Shown piece by piece: positions 42,150 through 53,131 of a DNA stretch of 64,000 nucleotides. Numbering within the stretch: the first letter of the stretch is position 1; each line of letters starts with the position of its first letter. The stretch spans positions 62,001 to 126,000 of the forward strand of contig NZ_NQKZ01000002.1 of NCBI RefSeq assembly GCF_002252665.1, read 5' to 3'. The DNA is from Synechococcus sp. 8F6. Its GTDB lineage: Bacteria > Cyanobacteriota > Cyanobacteriia > PCC-6307 > Cyanobiaceae. A program made the translations under genes and the position numbers. The notes below the pieces were generated by a model. That model saw only the letters and a list, made by a program, of their open reading frames with translations. It was not told the DNA's origin and searched no databases.

Positions 42150-45100
42150 ATGTTCACGCAGGTCCGCTCCACCAACCGCCGCGTCACCCCGGGCGACGTG
42201 AACGGCCGGGCCGTGATGAAGGCCGTGTATGTGGTGCTCGAACCCCAATATCAAAACGCCCTCACCCAGGCCGCCACCTCGCTCAACGCCCAGAACGGCC
42301 CCCTGGCGATCGAGCTGAGCGGCTACCTGATCGAGGAGCTGCGCGACCCCCAGAACTACGCCGACTTCCAGGCCGATGTGGCCTCAGCCGATGTGTTCAT
42401 CGCTTCGCTGATCTTCATTGAGGACCTGGCTCAGAAAGTGGTGGAGGCGGTGGCCCCCCACCGCGACCGGCTCAAGGCGGCGGTGGTGTTCCCCTCCATG
42501 CCGGAGGTGATGCGGCTCAACAAGCTCGGCACCTTCTCGATGGCCCAGCTGGGCCAGAGCAAGAGCGCCATCGCCAGCTTCATGAAAAAGCGCAAGGAGG
42601 CTGGCGGCGCCGGCTTCCAGGACGCGATGTTGAAGCTGCTCAACACCCTGCCGACGGTTCTCAAATATCTGCCGGTGGAGAAGGCTCAAGACGCCCGCTC
42701 CTTCATGCTCAGCTTCCAGTATTGGCTGGGCGGCACGCCAGACAACCTCAGGAATTTCCTGTTGATGCTGGCCGACAAATACGTGTTCCCGAAGGGCGAC
42801 AGCGACCGCGCCGCCGTGGTGGTGGCCGAGCCCGAGGTGTTTCCCGACCTGGGCATCTGGCACCCCCTGGCGCCGGGGATGTTCGAAGACCTCAAGGAAT
42901 ACCTCAACTGGACCGCCAGCCGCAGCGAGCTATCAGAGGCGGCCCGCAAGGGTCCTGTGATCGGCTTGGTGCTGCAGCGCAGCCACATTGTTACCGGCGA
43001 TGAGGCCCACTACGTGGCGATCATTCAGGAGCTGGAATACCGCGGCGCCACCGTGATTCCGGTGTTCTGCGGCGGGCTCGACTTCACCAAGCCGGTGAAT
43101 GCCTTCTTCTACGACCCGCTCAACCCGGACGTGCCCCTGGTGGATGGGGTGGTGTCGCTCACCGGCTTTGCCCTGGTCGGTGGCCCGGCCCGTCAGGACC
43201 ATCCCAAGGCGATCGAGGTGCTGAAAAAGCTCAACCGCCCCTACATGGTGGCCCTACCGCTGGTGTTCCAGACCACCCAGGAGTGGGAGGAGAGCGACCT
43301 GGGCCTGCACCCGGTGCAGGTGGCGCTGCAGATCGCCATCCCCGAACTCGATGGTGCCATCGAGCCGATCGTGCTGAGCGGCCGCGATGACGCCACCGGC
43401 AAGGCCCACACCCTGCAGGACCGGGTGGATGCGATCGCCGAGCGGGCGATTCGCTGGGCTTCGCTGCGGGTGAAGCCCCGGGCCGAGAAGAAGCTGGCGA
43501 TCACCGTGTTCAGCTTTCCGCCCGACAAGGGCAACGTGGGCACCGCCGCCTACCTCGATGTGTTCGGCTCGATCCACCGGGTGCTCGAGGAGATGAAGGC
43601 CAAGGGCTACGACGTGCAGGATCTCCCGCACAACTCCAAGGCGCTGATGGAGGCGGTGATCAACGACCCCGAAGCGCTCCAGGGCGCCCCGGAGCTGGCG
43701 ATCGCCCACCGCATGAGCGTGGAGGAATACGAGCGGCTCACTCCCTATTCCGAGCGGCTCGAAGAAAACTGGGGCAAGCCCCCCGGCAACCTCAACAGCG
43801 ATGGCACCAACCTGCTGATCTACGGCCGCCACTTCGGCAACGTGTTTGTCGGCGTACAGCCGACGTTTGGCTACGAGGGCGACCCGATGCGGCTGCTCTA
43901 TTCGCGCAGCGCCAGCCCCCACCACGGCTTTGCCGCCTACTACACCTACCTGGAGAAGGTGTGGCAGGCCGATGCGGTGCTGCACTTCGGCACCCACGGC
44001 TCGCTGGAGTTCATGCCCGGCAAGCAGATGGGCATGAGCGAAACCTGCTACCCCGATTCGCTGATCGGCGCCCTGCCCAACCTCTATTACTACGCCGCCA
44101 ACAACCCGAGCGAGGCCACGATCGCCAAACGGCGCGGCTACGCCTCCACGATCAGCTACCTCACGCCGCCAGCTGAAAACGCTGGCCTCTACAAGGGCCT
44201 CAAGGAGCTGGGTGAGCTGGTGGGTTCCTACCAGCAGCTGCGCGAAGGCTCTAGAGGCGTGCAGATCGTCAACGCGATCGTGGAAACGGCGCGCCAGTGC
44301 AACCTTGACAAAGACGTGGTGCTGCCCGACGTCGACGGCTCCGAGCTCGACCTCGACGGCCGCGACGGCGTGGTGGGGGCGGTGTACCGCCAACTGATGG
44401 AGATCGAGAGCCGGCTGCTGCCCTGCGGTCTGCACACGATCGGCAAGCCTCCCACCGCCGAAGAGGCAATCGCCACCCTGGTGAACATCGCTGCTCTCGA
44501 GCGCGAGGAAGACGGTCTGCGCTCCCTGCCAGGCCTGCTGGCCGAGAGCCGGGGCCGCACGATTGCCGACGTCTACAAGGGCAACGACGAGGGCGTGCTC
44601 GCCGATGTGGAGCTCAACTGCACCATCACCGAGGTGTGTCGCGCAGCGGTGGGCGCGATGGTGAAGGCCGTCACCGGCGCCGATGGCCGGGTGACCCTGC
44701 GCGAAAACTTCGGTTGGCTGTTCAAGCTGCTCGAGCAGTTTGGCTTCAAGCTGCCCAGCCCCTGGCTGAGCGCCTGCCGCAGCGCCGGCTTTGGCGAGGT
44801 GGATCAAGCCGAGCTCGACAAATTGTTTGGTTACTTGCGCTTCTGCCTCGAGCAGATCTGCGCCGACATGGAGATGGAGAGCCTGCTCAAGGCCCTCGAT
44901 GGCGAATACGTGCTGCCCGGCCCGGGCGGCGATCCGATCCGCAACCCCGGCGTGCTGCCCAGCGGCAAGAACATCCACGCCCTTGATCCCCAGTCGATTC
45001 CCACCCGCGCCGCGATTGCAGCGGCCAAGGTGGTGGTGGACCGGCTGATCGAGCGCCAGAAGGCGGAGCAGGGCGCCTGGCCCGAAACCATCGCCTGCGT

Positions 45101-46154
45101 GCTCTGGGGCACCGACAACATCAAGACCTACGGCGAATCGCTGGCCCAGATCCTGTGGTTCATCGGCGTGCGGCCCATGCCCGATTCCCTCGGCCGGGTG
45201 AACAAGCTCGAACTGATTTCCCTTGAAGAACTGGGCCGCCCCCGCATCGACGTGGTGGTCAATTGCAGCGGCGTGTTCCGCGACCTGTTCATCAACCAGA
45301 TGGGCCTGATCGACCAGGGCGTGAAGATGGCGGCCGAGGCCGATGAGCCCCTGGAGATGAACTTCGTGCGGCGTCACGCCCAGGAGCAGGCCGAAGCCCA
45401 GGGCGTCTCCCTGCGGGACGCGGCCACCCGGGTGTTCTCCAATGCCAGCGGCAGTTATTCCTCCAACGTCAACCTGGCGGTGGAGAACAGCACCTGGGAG
45501 GAGGAGAACGAGCTGCAGGAGATGTACCTCTCGCGCAAAACCTTTGCCTTCAACGCCGATAATCCCGGCGAGATGAACCAGAACCGCGACGTGTTCGAAT
45601 CGGCGATGAAAACTGCCGATGTGACCTTCCAGAACCTGGATTCTGCCGAGATCTCACTCACCGATGTGAGCCACTACTTCGATTCCGATCCCACCAAGCT
45701 GATCCAGGGCCTGCGCGACGACGGCAAGGCACCATCGAGTTACATCGCCGACACCACCACCGCCAATGCCCAGGTGCGCTCACTTAGTGAAACAATTCGG
45801 CTCGATTCGCGCACCAAGCTGCTCAACCCCAAGTGGTATGAGGGCATGCTGAACAGCGGCTATGAGGGTGTGCGCGAAGTCGCCAAGCGGCTCAACTTCA
45901 CCCTGGGTTGGAGTGCCACCAGCGGCGCGGTGGACAACTTCGTGTATGAGGAAGCCAACGACACCTTCATCAACGACCCGGAGATGCGCAAGCGGCTGAT
46001 GGAGCTCAACCCCCACAGCTTCCGCCGCATCGTGGGCACCCTGCTGGAAGTGAACGGCCGCGGCTACTGGGAAACCAGCGACGAGAACATCGCCCAACTG
46101 CAGGAGATCTACCAGGAGATCGAAGACCGGATCGAAGGTGTCACGGAGCCCTGA
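42150..46154 (+). CDS. chlH: Magnesium chelatase subunit H
   Basis: ChlH is the porphyrin-binding catalytic subunit that, with ChlI and ChlD, inserts Mg2+ into protoporphyrin IX, the first committed step to chlorophyll. The 1334-residue protein is full length. Recognisable parts include [68 protein letters not shown] and the C-terminal [15 protein letters not shown]. The ATG at 42150 is chosen; a GTG at 42129 is in frame. The 3' end overlaps the convergent folP gene by 46 bases. chlI and chlD are not in the window. Confidence 0.97.
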   Translation: MFTQVRSTNRRVTPGDVNGRAVMKAVYVVLEPQYQNALTQAATSLNAQNGPLAIELSGYLIEELRDPQNYADFQADVASADVFIASLIFIEDLAQKVVEAVAPHRDRLKAAVVFPSMPEVMRLNKLGTFSMAQLGQSKSAIASFMKKRKEAGGAGFQDAMLKLLNTLPTVLKYLPVEKAQDARSFMLSFQYWLGGTPDNLRNFLLMLADKYVFPKGDSDRAAVVVAEPEVFPDLGIWHPLAPGMFEDLKEYLNWTASRSELSEAARKGPVIGLVLQRSHIVTGDEAHYVAIIQELEYRGATVIPVFCGGLDFTKPVNAFFYDPLNPDVPLVDGVVSLTGFALVGGPARQDHPKAIEVLKKLNRPYMVALPLVFQTTQEWEESDLGLHPVQVALQIAIPELDGAIEPIVLSGRDDATGKAHTLQDRVDAIAERAIRWASLRVKPRAEKKLAITVFSFPPDKGNVGTAAYLDVFGSIHRVLEEMKAKGYDVQDLPHNSKALMEAVINDPEALQGAPELAIAHRMSVEEYERLTPYSERLEENWGKPPGNLNSDGTNLLIYGRHFGNVFVGVQPTFGYEGDPMRLLYSRSASPHHGFAAYYTYLEKVWQADAVLHFGTHGSLEFMPGKQMGMSETCYPDSLIGALPNLYYYAANNPSEATIAKRRGYASTISYLTPPAENAGLYKGLKELGELVGSYQQLREGSRGVQIVNAIVETARQCNLDKDVVLPDVDGSELDLDGRDGVVGAVYRQLMEIESRLLPCGLHTIGKPPTAEEAIATLVNIAALEREEDGLRSLPGLLAESRGRTIADVYKGNDEGVLADVELNCTITEVCRAAVGAMVKAVTGADGRVTLRENFGWLFKLLEQFGFKLPSPWLSACRSAGFGEVDQAELDKLFGYLRFCLEQICADMEMESLLKALDGEYVLPGPGGDPIRNPGVLPSGKNIHALDPQSIPTRAAIAAAKVVVDRLIERQKAEQGAWPETIACVLWGTDNIKTYGESLAQILWFIGVRPMPDSLGRVNKLELISLEELGRPRIDVVVNCSGVFRDLFINQMGLIDQGVKMAAEADEPLEMNFVRRHAQEQAEAQGVSLRDAATRVFSNASGSYSSNVNLAVENSTWEEENELQEMYLSRKTFAFNADNPGEMNQNRDVFESAMKTADVTFQNLDSAEISLTDVSHYFDSDPTKLIQGLRDDGKAPSSYIADTTTANAQVRSLSETIRLDSRTKLLNPKWYEGMLNSGYEGVREVAKRLNFTLGWSATSGAVDNFVYEEANDTFINDPEMRKRLMELNPHSFRRIVGTLLEVNGRGYWETSDENIAQLQEIYQEIEDRIEGVTEP

Positions 46155-46969
46155 AGGGCATCGGCCATGCGGGCGGTCTGCGCGATCGGCCCCACGTCAT
46201 GCACCCGCAGGATCCGCGCCCCCTGGGCGATGGCAAAGCCGCACACCGCCGCCGTGCCCCAGAGCCGCGCCCGAGGCCGGGATTCGTTCAGCACGGCCCC
46301 GATGAAGCGCTTGCGTGAGGGGCCCACCAGCAGTGGAAAGCCCTCGCCCGCCAACAGCGCCAGGCCCCGCAGCAGCGCCAGGTTGTGGCCCGTGTCCTTG
46401 GCAAAGCCCAGACCCGGATCCCAGATCACCTGAGTGGGGCGCACGCCCGCCGCGATCGCGGTTTCGGTGGCCTCAAGCAGGCCAGCGCGCACCTCCCCCA
46501 CCACATCGTCGTAGTGCGCCAGTTGATCCATGCTGCGGCTATCGCCGCGGCTGTGCATCAGCACCAGGGGGCACCCCGCCGACGCCGCCAGCCGCAGCAA
46601 GGCGGGATCGCGGCGGCCGCCGCTCACATCGTTGATCCAGTGGGCCCCAGCCGCCAGGGCGGCCTCGGCCACGGGGGCGTGAAAGGTGTCGATCGAGAGC
46701 AGGGCGTTGGGATGGGCAGCGCGAATCGCGGCCAGGGCCGGCAAAAGCCGCTCCAGCTCCCGCTGCGGCCCCACCTCCTCGGCACCGGGGCGGGTGCTCT
46801 GGGCACCCAGATCGAGCAGATCAGCCCCCTGGACCAGCATCAGGCCGGCCTGTCGCACTGCGGCCTCCACACTGGCCAACCTCCCGCCTTCACTGAAGGA
46901 GTCGGGGGTGAGGTTAAGCACCCCCATCACGGCAGTGCGCCCACCCCAGGGGAAGCGAGGCTCGCCCAT
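46109..46969 (-). CDS. folP: Dihydropteroate synthase
   Basis: FolP joins p-aminobenzoate to dihydropterin pyrophosphate in folate synthesis. The 286-residue TIM-barrel protein has [63 protein letters not shown] and [10 protein letters not shown]. The length is normal; the C-terminus overlaps the end of chlH on the other strand. It lies 13 bases after the tpiA stop, so the two are probably co-transcribed. Confidence 0.95.
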   Translation of the reverse strand: MGEPRFPWGGRTAVMGVLNLTPDSFSEGGRLASVEAAVRQAGLMLVQGADLLDLGAQSTRPGAEEVGPQRELERLLPALAAIRAAHPNALLSIDTFHAPVAEAALAAGAHWINDVSGGRRDPALLRLAASAGCPLVLMHSRGDSRSMDQLAHYDDVVGEVRAGLLEATETAIAAGVRPTQVIWDPGLGFAKDTGHNLALLRGLALLAGEGFPLLVGPSRKRFIGAVLNESRPRARLWGTAAVCGFAIAQGARILRVHDVGPIAQTARMADALQGSVTPSIRSSISW

Positions 46970-46982
46970 CAGGCGACTCCCC

Positions 46983-47711
46983 TCAGCGGCCGTAGTTGGC
47001 GATGCGGGCGAAGCTCACCGCATCGAGGGAAGCACCACCCACCAGCACGCCGTCGATCTCGCTCTGGGCCATCAGGTCGTCGATGGTGGCCGGATTCACC
47101 GAACCGCCGTATTGCACCGTGACACTGGCATTGCCCACCCAGCCGCGGATCAGCCCGCAGATGCGGTTGGCCTCCTCGGCGGCACAGGTTTTGCCGGTAC
47201 CGATCGCCCAGATAGGCTCATAGGCCACGATCAGCCGAGTGGGGTCCACATCCTCCAGCCCCTGCTCGATCTGGCGGTGAATCACCCGCTCGGTTTCGTT
47301 GGACTCGCGCTGGTCGAGGCTCTCGCCCACGCAGAGGATCGGGATCAGGCCATGGATCTGGGCGTTGCGGGCCCGCAGATTGATCTGCTCATCACTCTCG
47401 CTGTAGTACTTGCGCGGCTCGCTGTGGCCCACGATCGCGTGGCTGACGCCGTGCTCCACCAGCATCGGCGCCGAGATCATGCCGGTGTAGGCGCCCTGGT
47501 CCTCCCAGTGCACGTTCTGACCAGCAATCTGCACCCCGGCCCCCGCGAGGTGGCGGCAGAGGGTGGGAATCGAGGTGAAAGGCGGAGCGATCACAACCTC
47601 CCGGTCGTCGGTGAGATCGGCAATCAGCGGTCGGAACGTGGCCGCAAACACCCGCGTCTCAGCGCAGGTCATGTGCATCTTCCAGTTGCCCGCGATCACG
47701 GCCTTGCGCAC
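46983..47711 (-). CDS. tpiA: Triosephosphate isomerase
   Basis: TpiA interconverts dihydroxyacetone phosphate and glyceraldehyde 3-phosphate in the Calvin cycle and glycolysis. The 242-residue protein has GNWKMHMT with the catalytic Lys, [12 protein letters not shown] with the catalytic His, [14 protein letters not shown] with the catalytic Glu, and [15 protein letters not shown] replaces the common GHSERR, as I recall in other cyanobacteria. It heads a tpiA-folP pair on the minus strand. Confidence 0.97.
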   Translation of the reverse strand: MRKAVIAGNWKMHMTCAETRVFAATFRPLIADLTDDREVVIAPPFTSIPTLCRHLAGAGVQIAGQNVHWEDQGAYTGMISAPMLVEHGVSHAIVGHSEPRKYYSESDEQINLRARNAQIHGLIPILCVGESLDQRESNETERVIHRQIEQGLEDVDPTRLIVAYEPIWAIGTGKTCAAEEANRICGLIRGWVGNASVTVQYGGSVNPATIDDLMAQSEIDGVLVGGASLDAVSFARIANYGR

Positions 47712-47773
47712 CGGCCCACCCCAACGACGTCAGCAAAACCTAATGGGCCGCCGGTCACTCCCTGAACCCTGGA

Positions 47774-47980
47774 TCAGGGCCGGGCTCTGGGCACCTCACG
47801 GGGCGGCGTGAACAACACCTCGCGGCCATCGAGGGCCACCGCATCCCCCAGGGCCAGCTGGCGACCCCGGCGGGTTTCGATGGCGCCATTGACGCGCACA
47901 TCCCCCCGTTGAATGCGCAGCTTGGCTTCACCGCCGGTGCCCACCAGGCCCTGGTACTTGAGGAATTGATCGAGTTTCAA
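47774..47980 (-). CDS. S4 domain RNA-binding protein (YbcJ-like)
   Basis: The 68-residue product is almost entirely an S4 domain (KLDQFLKYQGLVGTGGEAK, IQRGDVRVNGAIETRRGRQL), a small RNA-binding fold found in ribosome-associated proteins of the YbcJ type. The start is probably the TTG at 47980, directly before KLDQF. A frame extending to an ATG at 48025 would overlap the start region of the divergent ABC transporter. The RNA target is unknown. Confidence 0.8.
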   Translation of the reverse strand: MKLDQFLKYQGLVGTGGEAKLRIQRGDVRVNGAIETRRGRQLALGDAVALDGREVLFTPPREVPRARP

Positions 47981-48015
47981 GGATGAGCCCGCAACGGTGG
48001 CGATACCGTGACTGC

Positions 48016-49755
48016 ATGCTTGCACCGTCGCTGGCCGGCTTCCGTCACCTCTGGCCGCTGCTGAAGCCCTACGGCAGGCGCCTGCTGGCCGGGGGTCTGT
48101 GCATCCTCATCTACGTGAGCTGTTGGCCGCTGCTGGCCTGGCTGGCCGGTCAGCTCATCCCCGCCATCGGCGCCGGCAACTTCCCAGTGGTGCTGCGCAC
48201 GATCGCGGCGGCCTTGGGCTTGTTTCTGGTGCAGAAGGCGGCCCAGTTTGGCCAGGACACCCTGCTGGCCGGCCCGGCCCTACGCGTGAGCCAGGAGCTG
48301 CGCCGTGGGCTGTTTGCCCGGCTGCAGCGCCTGGAGTTTGGCGCCCTGGAGAAGCTCTCGGCCGGCGACCTCACCTACCGCCTCACCGAAGACGCCGACC
48401 GCGTTGGCGAGGTGATCTACAAGATCATCCAAGACACCACCCCCAGCGCCCTGCAATTGGTGGTGGTGCTGGGCTACATGGTGTGGCTCGACTGGCCCCT
48501 GGCCCTCGCCACCCTGCTGCTGGCCCCCCTGGTGGTGCTGTTGGTGAGCAGCTTCGGCGCCCGGGTGATGGCGGCGGCCGAGCGCAGCCAGAAGCAGGTG
48601 AGCGAGCTGGCCGGCCTGCTGGGTGAGGCGATTGGCGGGCTGCCGCTGGTGCGCGCTTTTGCCGCGGAACCCTGGCTGCAGCAGCGCTTTGACGCCGAGA
48701 TCGACCTGCACCGCCGAGCCCGCTACCGCACCCTGAAGCTGCTGGCCCTGCAGCATCCGGTGGTGGGCTTCCTGGAGGCCGCCGGCATTCTCACGGTGCT
48801 GCTGATCGGCGCCGCCCGCATCCAGGTGGGTGGCCTCAGCAGCCAGGGGTTCAGCAGCTATGTGGCGGCGCTGCTGATGCTGATCGATCCGATCTCCCAC
48901 CTCACCACCAACTTCAACGAATTCCAGCAGGGCCAGGCCTCGCTGCGTCGGCTGCGGGCCATTGAGGCAGAACCGGTGGAAGCACCCGACAGCCCCACGG
49001 CCCAACCTCTCGGGCCCGTGCGTGGCGCGCTGGTGCTCGAGCAGGTGCGCTTCGGCTACAGCCCTGGCCAGCCTGTGCTGCACGACCTCAACCTGGCCGT
49101 TGAACCGGGGCAGGTGGTGGCCTTGGTCGGCCCCTCGGGGGCCGGCAAGAGCACCCTGTTTTCGCTGCTGCTGCGCTTCAACACCGCCCAGCAGGGCCGG
49201 GTGCTGCTTGATGGCCAAAACCTCGCCGACCTGCGGGCCCGGGACCTGCGCCGGGCGGTGGCCCTGGTGCCCCAGCAGAGCAGCGTGTTTTCGGGCACCG
49301 TGGCCGAGGCGATCGCCTTCGGGCGGCCCGCCAGCGAGGCGGCGATCCGGCAGGCCGCCGAGCTGGCCAACGCCGCTGGGTTCATTGAGGCCCTGCCCCA
49401 GGGCTACGCCAGCCGCATCGAAGAGCGGGGCAGCAACTTCTCCGGCGGTCAGCTGCAACGCCTGGCCATCGCCCGCGCCGTGCTGGGCAACCCCGCCGTG
49501 CTGTTGCTGGATGAAGCCACCAGCGCCCTGGATGCCGAGGCCGAAGAGGCGGTGCAGCGGGGGCTGGAGCAGGCGATGGCGGGACGCACCGTGCTGGTGA
49601 TCGCCCACCGCCTCGCCACCGTTCAGGGAGCTAACCGGATCCTGGTGCTCGATGGCGGGCGGATCGTGGAGCAAGGCAGTCACAATGCGCTCATGGCGCA
49701 GGGAGGCCGCTACCGCGAGCTCTGCGAGCGCCAATTCATTCATCTGCAGACGTGA
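48016..49755 (+). CDS. ABC transporter with fused membrane and ATPase domains (exporter type)
   Basis: The 579-residue half-transporter has an N-terminal six-span exporter domain (residues about 15-310) and a C-terminal ATPase. The ATPase has GPSGAGKST, VPQQSSVFSGTVAEAIAFG, signature NFSGGQLQRLAIARAVL, LLLDEATSALDAEAE and the H-loop VIAHRLATVQ. It should act as a homodimer exporting lipids, peptides or drugs; the substrate is not readable. The ATG at 48016 is chosen; 11 further codons upstream overlap the S4 gene start. Its stop overlaps the next ATG by one base. Confidence 0.93.
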   Translation: MLAPSLAGFRHLWPLLKPYGRRLLAGGLCILIYVSCWPLLAWLAGQLIPAIGAGNFPVVLRTIAAALGLFLVQKAAQFGQDTLLAGPALRVSQELRRGLFARLQRLEFGALEKLSAGDLTYRLTEDADRVGEVIYKIIQDTTPSALQLVVVLGYMVWLDWPLALATLLLAPLVVLLVSSFGARVMAAAERSQKQVSELAGLLGEAIGGLPLVRAFAAEPWLQQRFDAEIDLHRRARYRTLKLLALQHPVVGFLEAAGILTVLLIGAARIQVGGLSSQGFSSYVAALLMLIDPISHLTTNFNEFQQGQASLRRLRAIEAEPVEAPDSPTAQPLGPVRGALVLEQVRFGYSPGQPVLHDLNLAVEPGQVVALVGPSGAGKSTLFSLLLRFNTAQQGRVLLDGQNLADLRARDLRRAVALVPQQSSVFSGTVAEAIAFGRPASEAAIRQAAELANAAGFIEALPQGYASRIEERGSNFSGGQLQRLAIARAVLGNPAVLLLDEATSALDAEAEEAVQRGLEQAMAGRTVLVIAHRLATVQGANRILVLDGGRIVEQGSHNALMAQGGRYRELCERQFIHLQT

Positions 49756-50054
49756 TGACGTGGGAATACCGGGTGATCCACATCAACGTGGAAAGCGGCA
49801 ATCCACCAGGGCCTCCCTCCCCCGAGGCCGATAGTGAGCGGCTGGGCGGCGCCCTCAGCCCGGAGTTTCTGAAGCAGGAATTCCCCCAGCAGTACGACGC
49901 TGCCGCCACCAAGCCACGCCACCCGGCGGAGCAGCTGCAATTTTTCCTCAATGCCCTCGGCAAGGAGAATTGGGAGATGGTGGAGGCAGCCCAGGTGGGG
50001 CCCCTGCTGATGTTTTTCTTCAAGCGACCGGCTGGAGTCCCCCCCGTATCCTGA
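49755..50054 (+). CDS. Small conserved protein, DUF4177-like
   Basis: The 99-residue protein has TWEYRVIHINVESG at the start, an acidic/Pro-rich middle, and QLQFFLNALGKENWEMVEAAQVGPLLMFFFKRP at the end. A beta strand, then LxxLGxxGWEMV, then a final FFKR strand is the DUF4177-type layout. The function is unknown. Its ATG overlaps the transporter stop (TGATG), suggesting translational coupling. Confidence 0.7.
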   Translation: MTWEYRVIHINVESGNPPGPPSPEADSERLGGALSPEFLKQEFPQQYDAAATKPRHPAEQLQFFLNALGKENWEMVEAAQVGPLLMFFFKRPAGVPPVS

Positions 50055-50076
50055 GGAGTCCAGTCATCTGTTTTCC

Positions 50077-50310
50077 GTGGATAGCGCCAGCCAAGCCGCC
50101 AGCAACCAGCCGCCCGTGCTCACCTTCGAAGGCAAGCGCTACGACCTCAACAGCCTTCCCGATGAGATGAAGGAGCTGGTGCGGGGCATGCAGGTGGCCG
50201 ATGCCCAGCTGCGCATGCACGAAGACACCTTGAAGGTGCTTGCCGTGGGCCGCCAAGCCATGGCCAGCCAGCTCAACGACAAGCTGCAAAACATCATCCC
50301 CCTTCCCTGA
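50077..50310 (+). CDS. Small soluble protein, DUF6447-like
   Basis: The 77-residue protein starts at GTG 50077 and has LTFEGKRYDLNSLPDEMKELVRGMQVADAQLRMHEDTLKVLAVGRQAMASQL. This has the layout (a GKxYxLxSLPxExK strand-turn-helix and then two helices) of short proteins grouped as DUF6447. No catalytic motif is seen. It is the last gene of the ABC exporter run, 22 bases after its neighbour, and converges with the TrpX-type gene. Confidence 0.7.
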   Translation: MDSASQAASNQPPVLTFEGKRYDLNSLPDEMKELVRGMQVADAQLRMHEDTLKVLAVGRQAMASQLNDKLQNIIPLP

Positions 50311-50339
50311 AAAGAGGGGTGATCTGATGGGGGTGGGCT

Positions 50340-51353
50340 CTAGCTCACCACCTTCTGGGCTTCCTTGATTAGCTCCTCAGGCAGGGTCACCCCAATCGCT
50401 GCGGCGGTGGCCTTGTTCACCATCAACTCAGTTTTGGTGAGGGGCTCGAAGGCCATTTTGGCCGGCGATTCTCCCTTCAATACCCGCACCGCCAGCTTGC
50501 CTGCTGCGTAGCCGTCATCGAAGTAGGCCCAGCCGATCGTGGCCAGGCAGCCGGGCAGCTTGATGTCGTCGGCATCCACCGAATACACGGGGATCTTCTT
50601 CTCGAGACCCACCTTGGCAATCGAGCCGAAGCCCTGAATCGTGGCGTAATCGCCGATCTTCACGAAGGCCTCGACCTTCTTGTCGGCCAGCACCTGGGCG
50701 GCTTGCAGCACTTCGCCGGAGTTGGCCACCGACTGCTCCACAACGGTGATGTTGCGTTTGGCCGCCTCCTCCTTGAGCACCTTGGCCTCGTATTCGGAGT
50801 TGGGCTCGCCGGGGTTGAAGATCAGACCCACGGTTTTGAGCTCAGGGTTGATTTGGCGAGCCAAATCGAGCTCCTTGCCCACCGGGTTGGTGCCGATCGT
50901 GCCGACCACATTTGGCTTGTGCTGCCCCACGCCACCCGGGGGCGTGCCGGCACCGGCACCCCAGGGATTGGAGCAGTAGCAGAACACCACCGGAGTGGTT
51001 TCTGGGGCCACCTTCATGGCGGCCTGCAGGGGCGGGGTGCCCACCGCCAGGATCATGTCCACCTGGTCGCCCACAAACTGCTTCATCACCAGGGTGGTGT
51101 TGGGCATTTCGCCGGCCGCATCCTTCTGGATGAAGTTGACCGTTTTGCCAGGTATGTAGCCCGCTTCTGCCAGGGCCGCTTCGAAGCCCTTGCGGGTGTT
51201 GGTCGGAGGCGGAGCTTCCACCATCTGCAGCATGCCGATGGTGGGGCCTTTCACCTTGGCGCCACCACCGAGCTTGCCGCAGGCGGAGAGCACCACCGTG
51301 CTCACAGCGCCAGCCCCAACCAGGCTCAGAAATTCACGACGCTGAAGACCCAT
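50340..51353 (-). CDS. ABC transporter substrate-binding lipoprotein, TrpX type
   Basis: The 337-residue protein belongs to the ABC_sub_bind family (PF04392), whose members bind tryptophan or related ligands. It has IGMLQMVEAPPPTNTRKGFEAALAEAGY, ILAVGTPPLQAAMK and VGLIFNPGEPNSEYEA. The N-terminus carries twin arginines (QRREFL), a hydrophobic stretch and a lipobox (VLSACG), so it may be exported by the Tat route and lipid-anchored. The ATG at 51353 fits this signal. It overlaps the ATPase gene by 20 bases and is last in a permease-ATPase-binding protein operon. Confidence 0.88.
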   Translation of the reverse strand: MGLQRREFLSLVGAGAVSTVVLSACGKLGGGAKVKGPTIGMLQMVEAPPPTNTRKGFEAALAEAGYIPGKTVNFIQKDAAGEMPNTTLVMKQFVGDQVDMILAVGTPPLQAAMKVAPETTPVVFCYCSNPWGAGAGTPPGGVGQHKPNVVGTIGTNPVGKELDLARQINPELKTVGLIFNPGEPNSEYEAKVLKEEAAKRNITVVEQSVANSGEVLQAAQVLADKKVEAFVKIGDYATIQGFGSIAKVGLEKKIPVYSVDADDIKLPGCLATIGWAYFDDGYAAGKLAVRVLKGESPAKMAFEPLTKTELMVNKATAAAIGVTLPEELIKEAQKVVS

Positions 51354-52212
51354 CTGGGGCACTGGAAGACTGCGGCGCAACTATGGCGGCGCCATACATC
51401 GACCGCAATGCGGCCGGGTCGAGATGTTCACGCTCGGCAGCATTCCAATCGCCAATCAAGCCACCCTCATGGAGCATCACCAACCGGTCGCCGTGGCTCA
51501 GGGCCTGCTCGAGGCTGTGGGTCACCATCAAGGCGGTGGTGCCCAGCTGGCGCACCAACCTGTCGGTGAGCGCCATCACCGTTGCTTCGGCCCGGGGGTC
51601 AAGGGCAGCGGTGTGCTCATCGAGCAGCAGCAGATCCGGGGAACCCAGGGTTGCCATCACCAGGCTGAGGCTCTGGCGCTGTCCTCCGGAAAGTTGACCC
51701 ACCGGTTCATCGAGCCGGTCGGCCAGGGGCAAGCCCAGCTCGCCCAGCAGCTCGCGGTAGCGCCTGCGGTCGCCGCCATTGGGATGAATGCCACCAAAGG
51801 CACTAATCAAAAAACCTGCTGCAAACCTGGCTGGCCTGTTGCGCCGCTCCGCCAGCCGCAGGTTTTCAGCCACGGTAAGCCCCGGACATGTGCCCTCCAG
51901 AGGGTTTTGCATCACCCGGCCAATCCAGCAGGCCCGCTGGTGATCTCGCAGGCGGTGCAGGGGGCGGCCGCCCAGGTGGATACGGCCGGCGCTGTGGCGC
52001 AGGGTGCCAGCCACCAGATTGAGCAGGGTGCTCTTGCCGGAGCCGTTGCTGCCAATCACCACCAGAAACTGACCCGGGGGGCAGCTCAGCGAGAAACCGC
52101 TGAATAATTGGCGCCAGCCCGATCCCGGCAGGGGATGGCCCCAGCTGAGCTCCTCAACGCTGAGGCCCGGGACGCTGAGAGCAGGGGCGCTGAGAGCAGG
52201 GGCAGAACTCAT
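51334..52212 (-). CDS. ABC transporter ATP-binding protein, TrpZ type
   Basis: The 292-residue ATPase has GSNGSGKSTLLNLVAG, the signature QLSGGQRQSLSLVMATL and Walker B LLLLDEHTAALD, followed by a normal H-loop (MVTHSLEQAL). It has an extra N-terminal stretch with repeated ALSxPxLS. Its ATG overlaps the permease stop (ATGA), and its end overlaps the binding-protein gene. It energises uptake of an aromatic amino acid or similar ligand with its two neighbours. Confidence 0.88.
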   Translation of the reverse strand: MSSAPALSAPALSVPGLSVEELSWGHPLPGSGWRQLFSGFSLSCPPGQFLVVIGSNGSGKSTLLNLVAGTLRHSAGRIHLGGRPLHRLRDHQRACWIGRVMQNPLEGTCPGLTVAENLRLAERRNRPARFAAGFLISAFGGIHPNGGDRRRYRELLGELGLPLADRLDEPVGQLSGGQRQSLSLVMATLGSPDLLLLDEHTAALDPRAEATVMALTDRLVRQLGTTALMVTHSLEQALSHGDRLVMLHEGGLIGDWNAAEREHLDPAALRSMYGAAIVAPQSSSAPDGSSAS

Positions 52213-53099
52213 TGCTCCTGCCTCCCCTGGTCTGCCGAAAGCCCAGGTATGCGCAGCCGCCCGAAGGCCAGGGCGATCAGCAGCAGCAGGGCCGTTGCCA
52301 ACTTGAGATCAACCGGTTCGAGGCCCAACTGCAGGGCGATGGCGATCATGGTGCGGAACAAAATCGCCCCCACCGACACCGCCAGCAGGGCCCAGGGCAG
52401 CGAGCGGGGCCGCAGCACCGATTCGCCAATGATCACCATGCCTAGTCCCAGGATCAGCGAGCCGATGCCCATGGTCACGTCGGCAAAGCCCTGATAGGTG
52501 GCAACCAGCGCCCCGGCCAGGGCCACCAGACCATTGGCAGCAGCGATTCCCACCGTGAGCCCGCGGCGCTGGTTGATGCCGTTGGCGCGGGCCATGGTGG
52601 GGTTGTTGCCCAGGGCGCGCAAAGACAGGCCGAAATCGGTGGCCAGCAGGAAGGAGATCAGCAGGATCATCCCAAGCGTCGCCAGGGTTAATCCCACGGC
52701 CCACTGACCATCTAGGCCCAGGCCCAGGTCGGGCAGGGCCAGAATTCCAGCTGGGGTTTCAGACAGGGGGATGTTGGAGCGCCCCATCAGTCGCAGGGTG
52801 ATCGAATAAAGGCCGGTGGTGGTGAGGATGCCGGCAAATAGATCATTCACCCCCAGCCGGGTGTGAATCAGGCCAGTCACCGTGCCCGCCAGGCAGCCAA
52901 ACAAGATCGCCAGCCCCAAGGCCACCGGCACCGGGGCGCCCTGACTGATCAACACGGCAGCGGTGCCACCACCCAGGGCAAAGGACCCGTCCACCGTGAG
53001 GTCTGGGAAGTTGAGGACGCGCAGGGTTAGGTAGGTGCCCAGGGCCAGACCGGCATAGGCCAAGCCCTGGTCGTAGGCACCAATCCAAAGGGAAAACAT
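52209..53099 (-). CDS. ABC transporter permease, TrpY type (branched-chain permease family)
   Basis: The 296-residue protein has about eight hydrophobic spans and the features of the PF02653 permeases: LTLRVLNFPDLTVDGSFALGG at the start, HTRLGVNDLFAGILTTTGLYSITLRLMGRSN in the middle and GLSLRALGNNPTMARANGIN in the coupling loop. It is the first gene of the importer operon, transcribed leftward with an ATGA overlap into the ATPase gene. Confidence 0.9.
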   Translation of the reverse strand: MFSLWIGAYDQGLAYAGLALGTYLTLRVLNFPDLTVDGSFALGGGTAAVLISQGAPVPVALGLAILFGCLAGTVTGLIHTRLGVNDLFAGILTTTGLYSITLRLMGRSNIPLSETPAGILALPDLGLGLDGQWAVGLTLATLGMILLISFLLATDFGLSLRALGNNPTMARANGINQRRGLTVGIAAANGLVALAGALVATYQGFADVTMGIGSLILGLGMVIIGESVLRPRSLPWALLAVSVGAILFRTMIAIALQLGLEPVDLKLATALLLLIALAFGRLRIPGLSADQGRQEQ

Positions 53100-53131
53100 G
53101 GCTGCATTGTGCCTAGCAGCAGCCTCTTGGC

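Noticed and set aside
43254-45377. 707-codon open frame antisense to chlH
   Set aside because: It is a shadow of a complete ChlH gene; no protein-like motifs.
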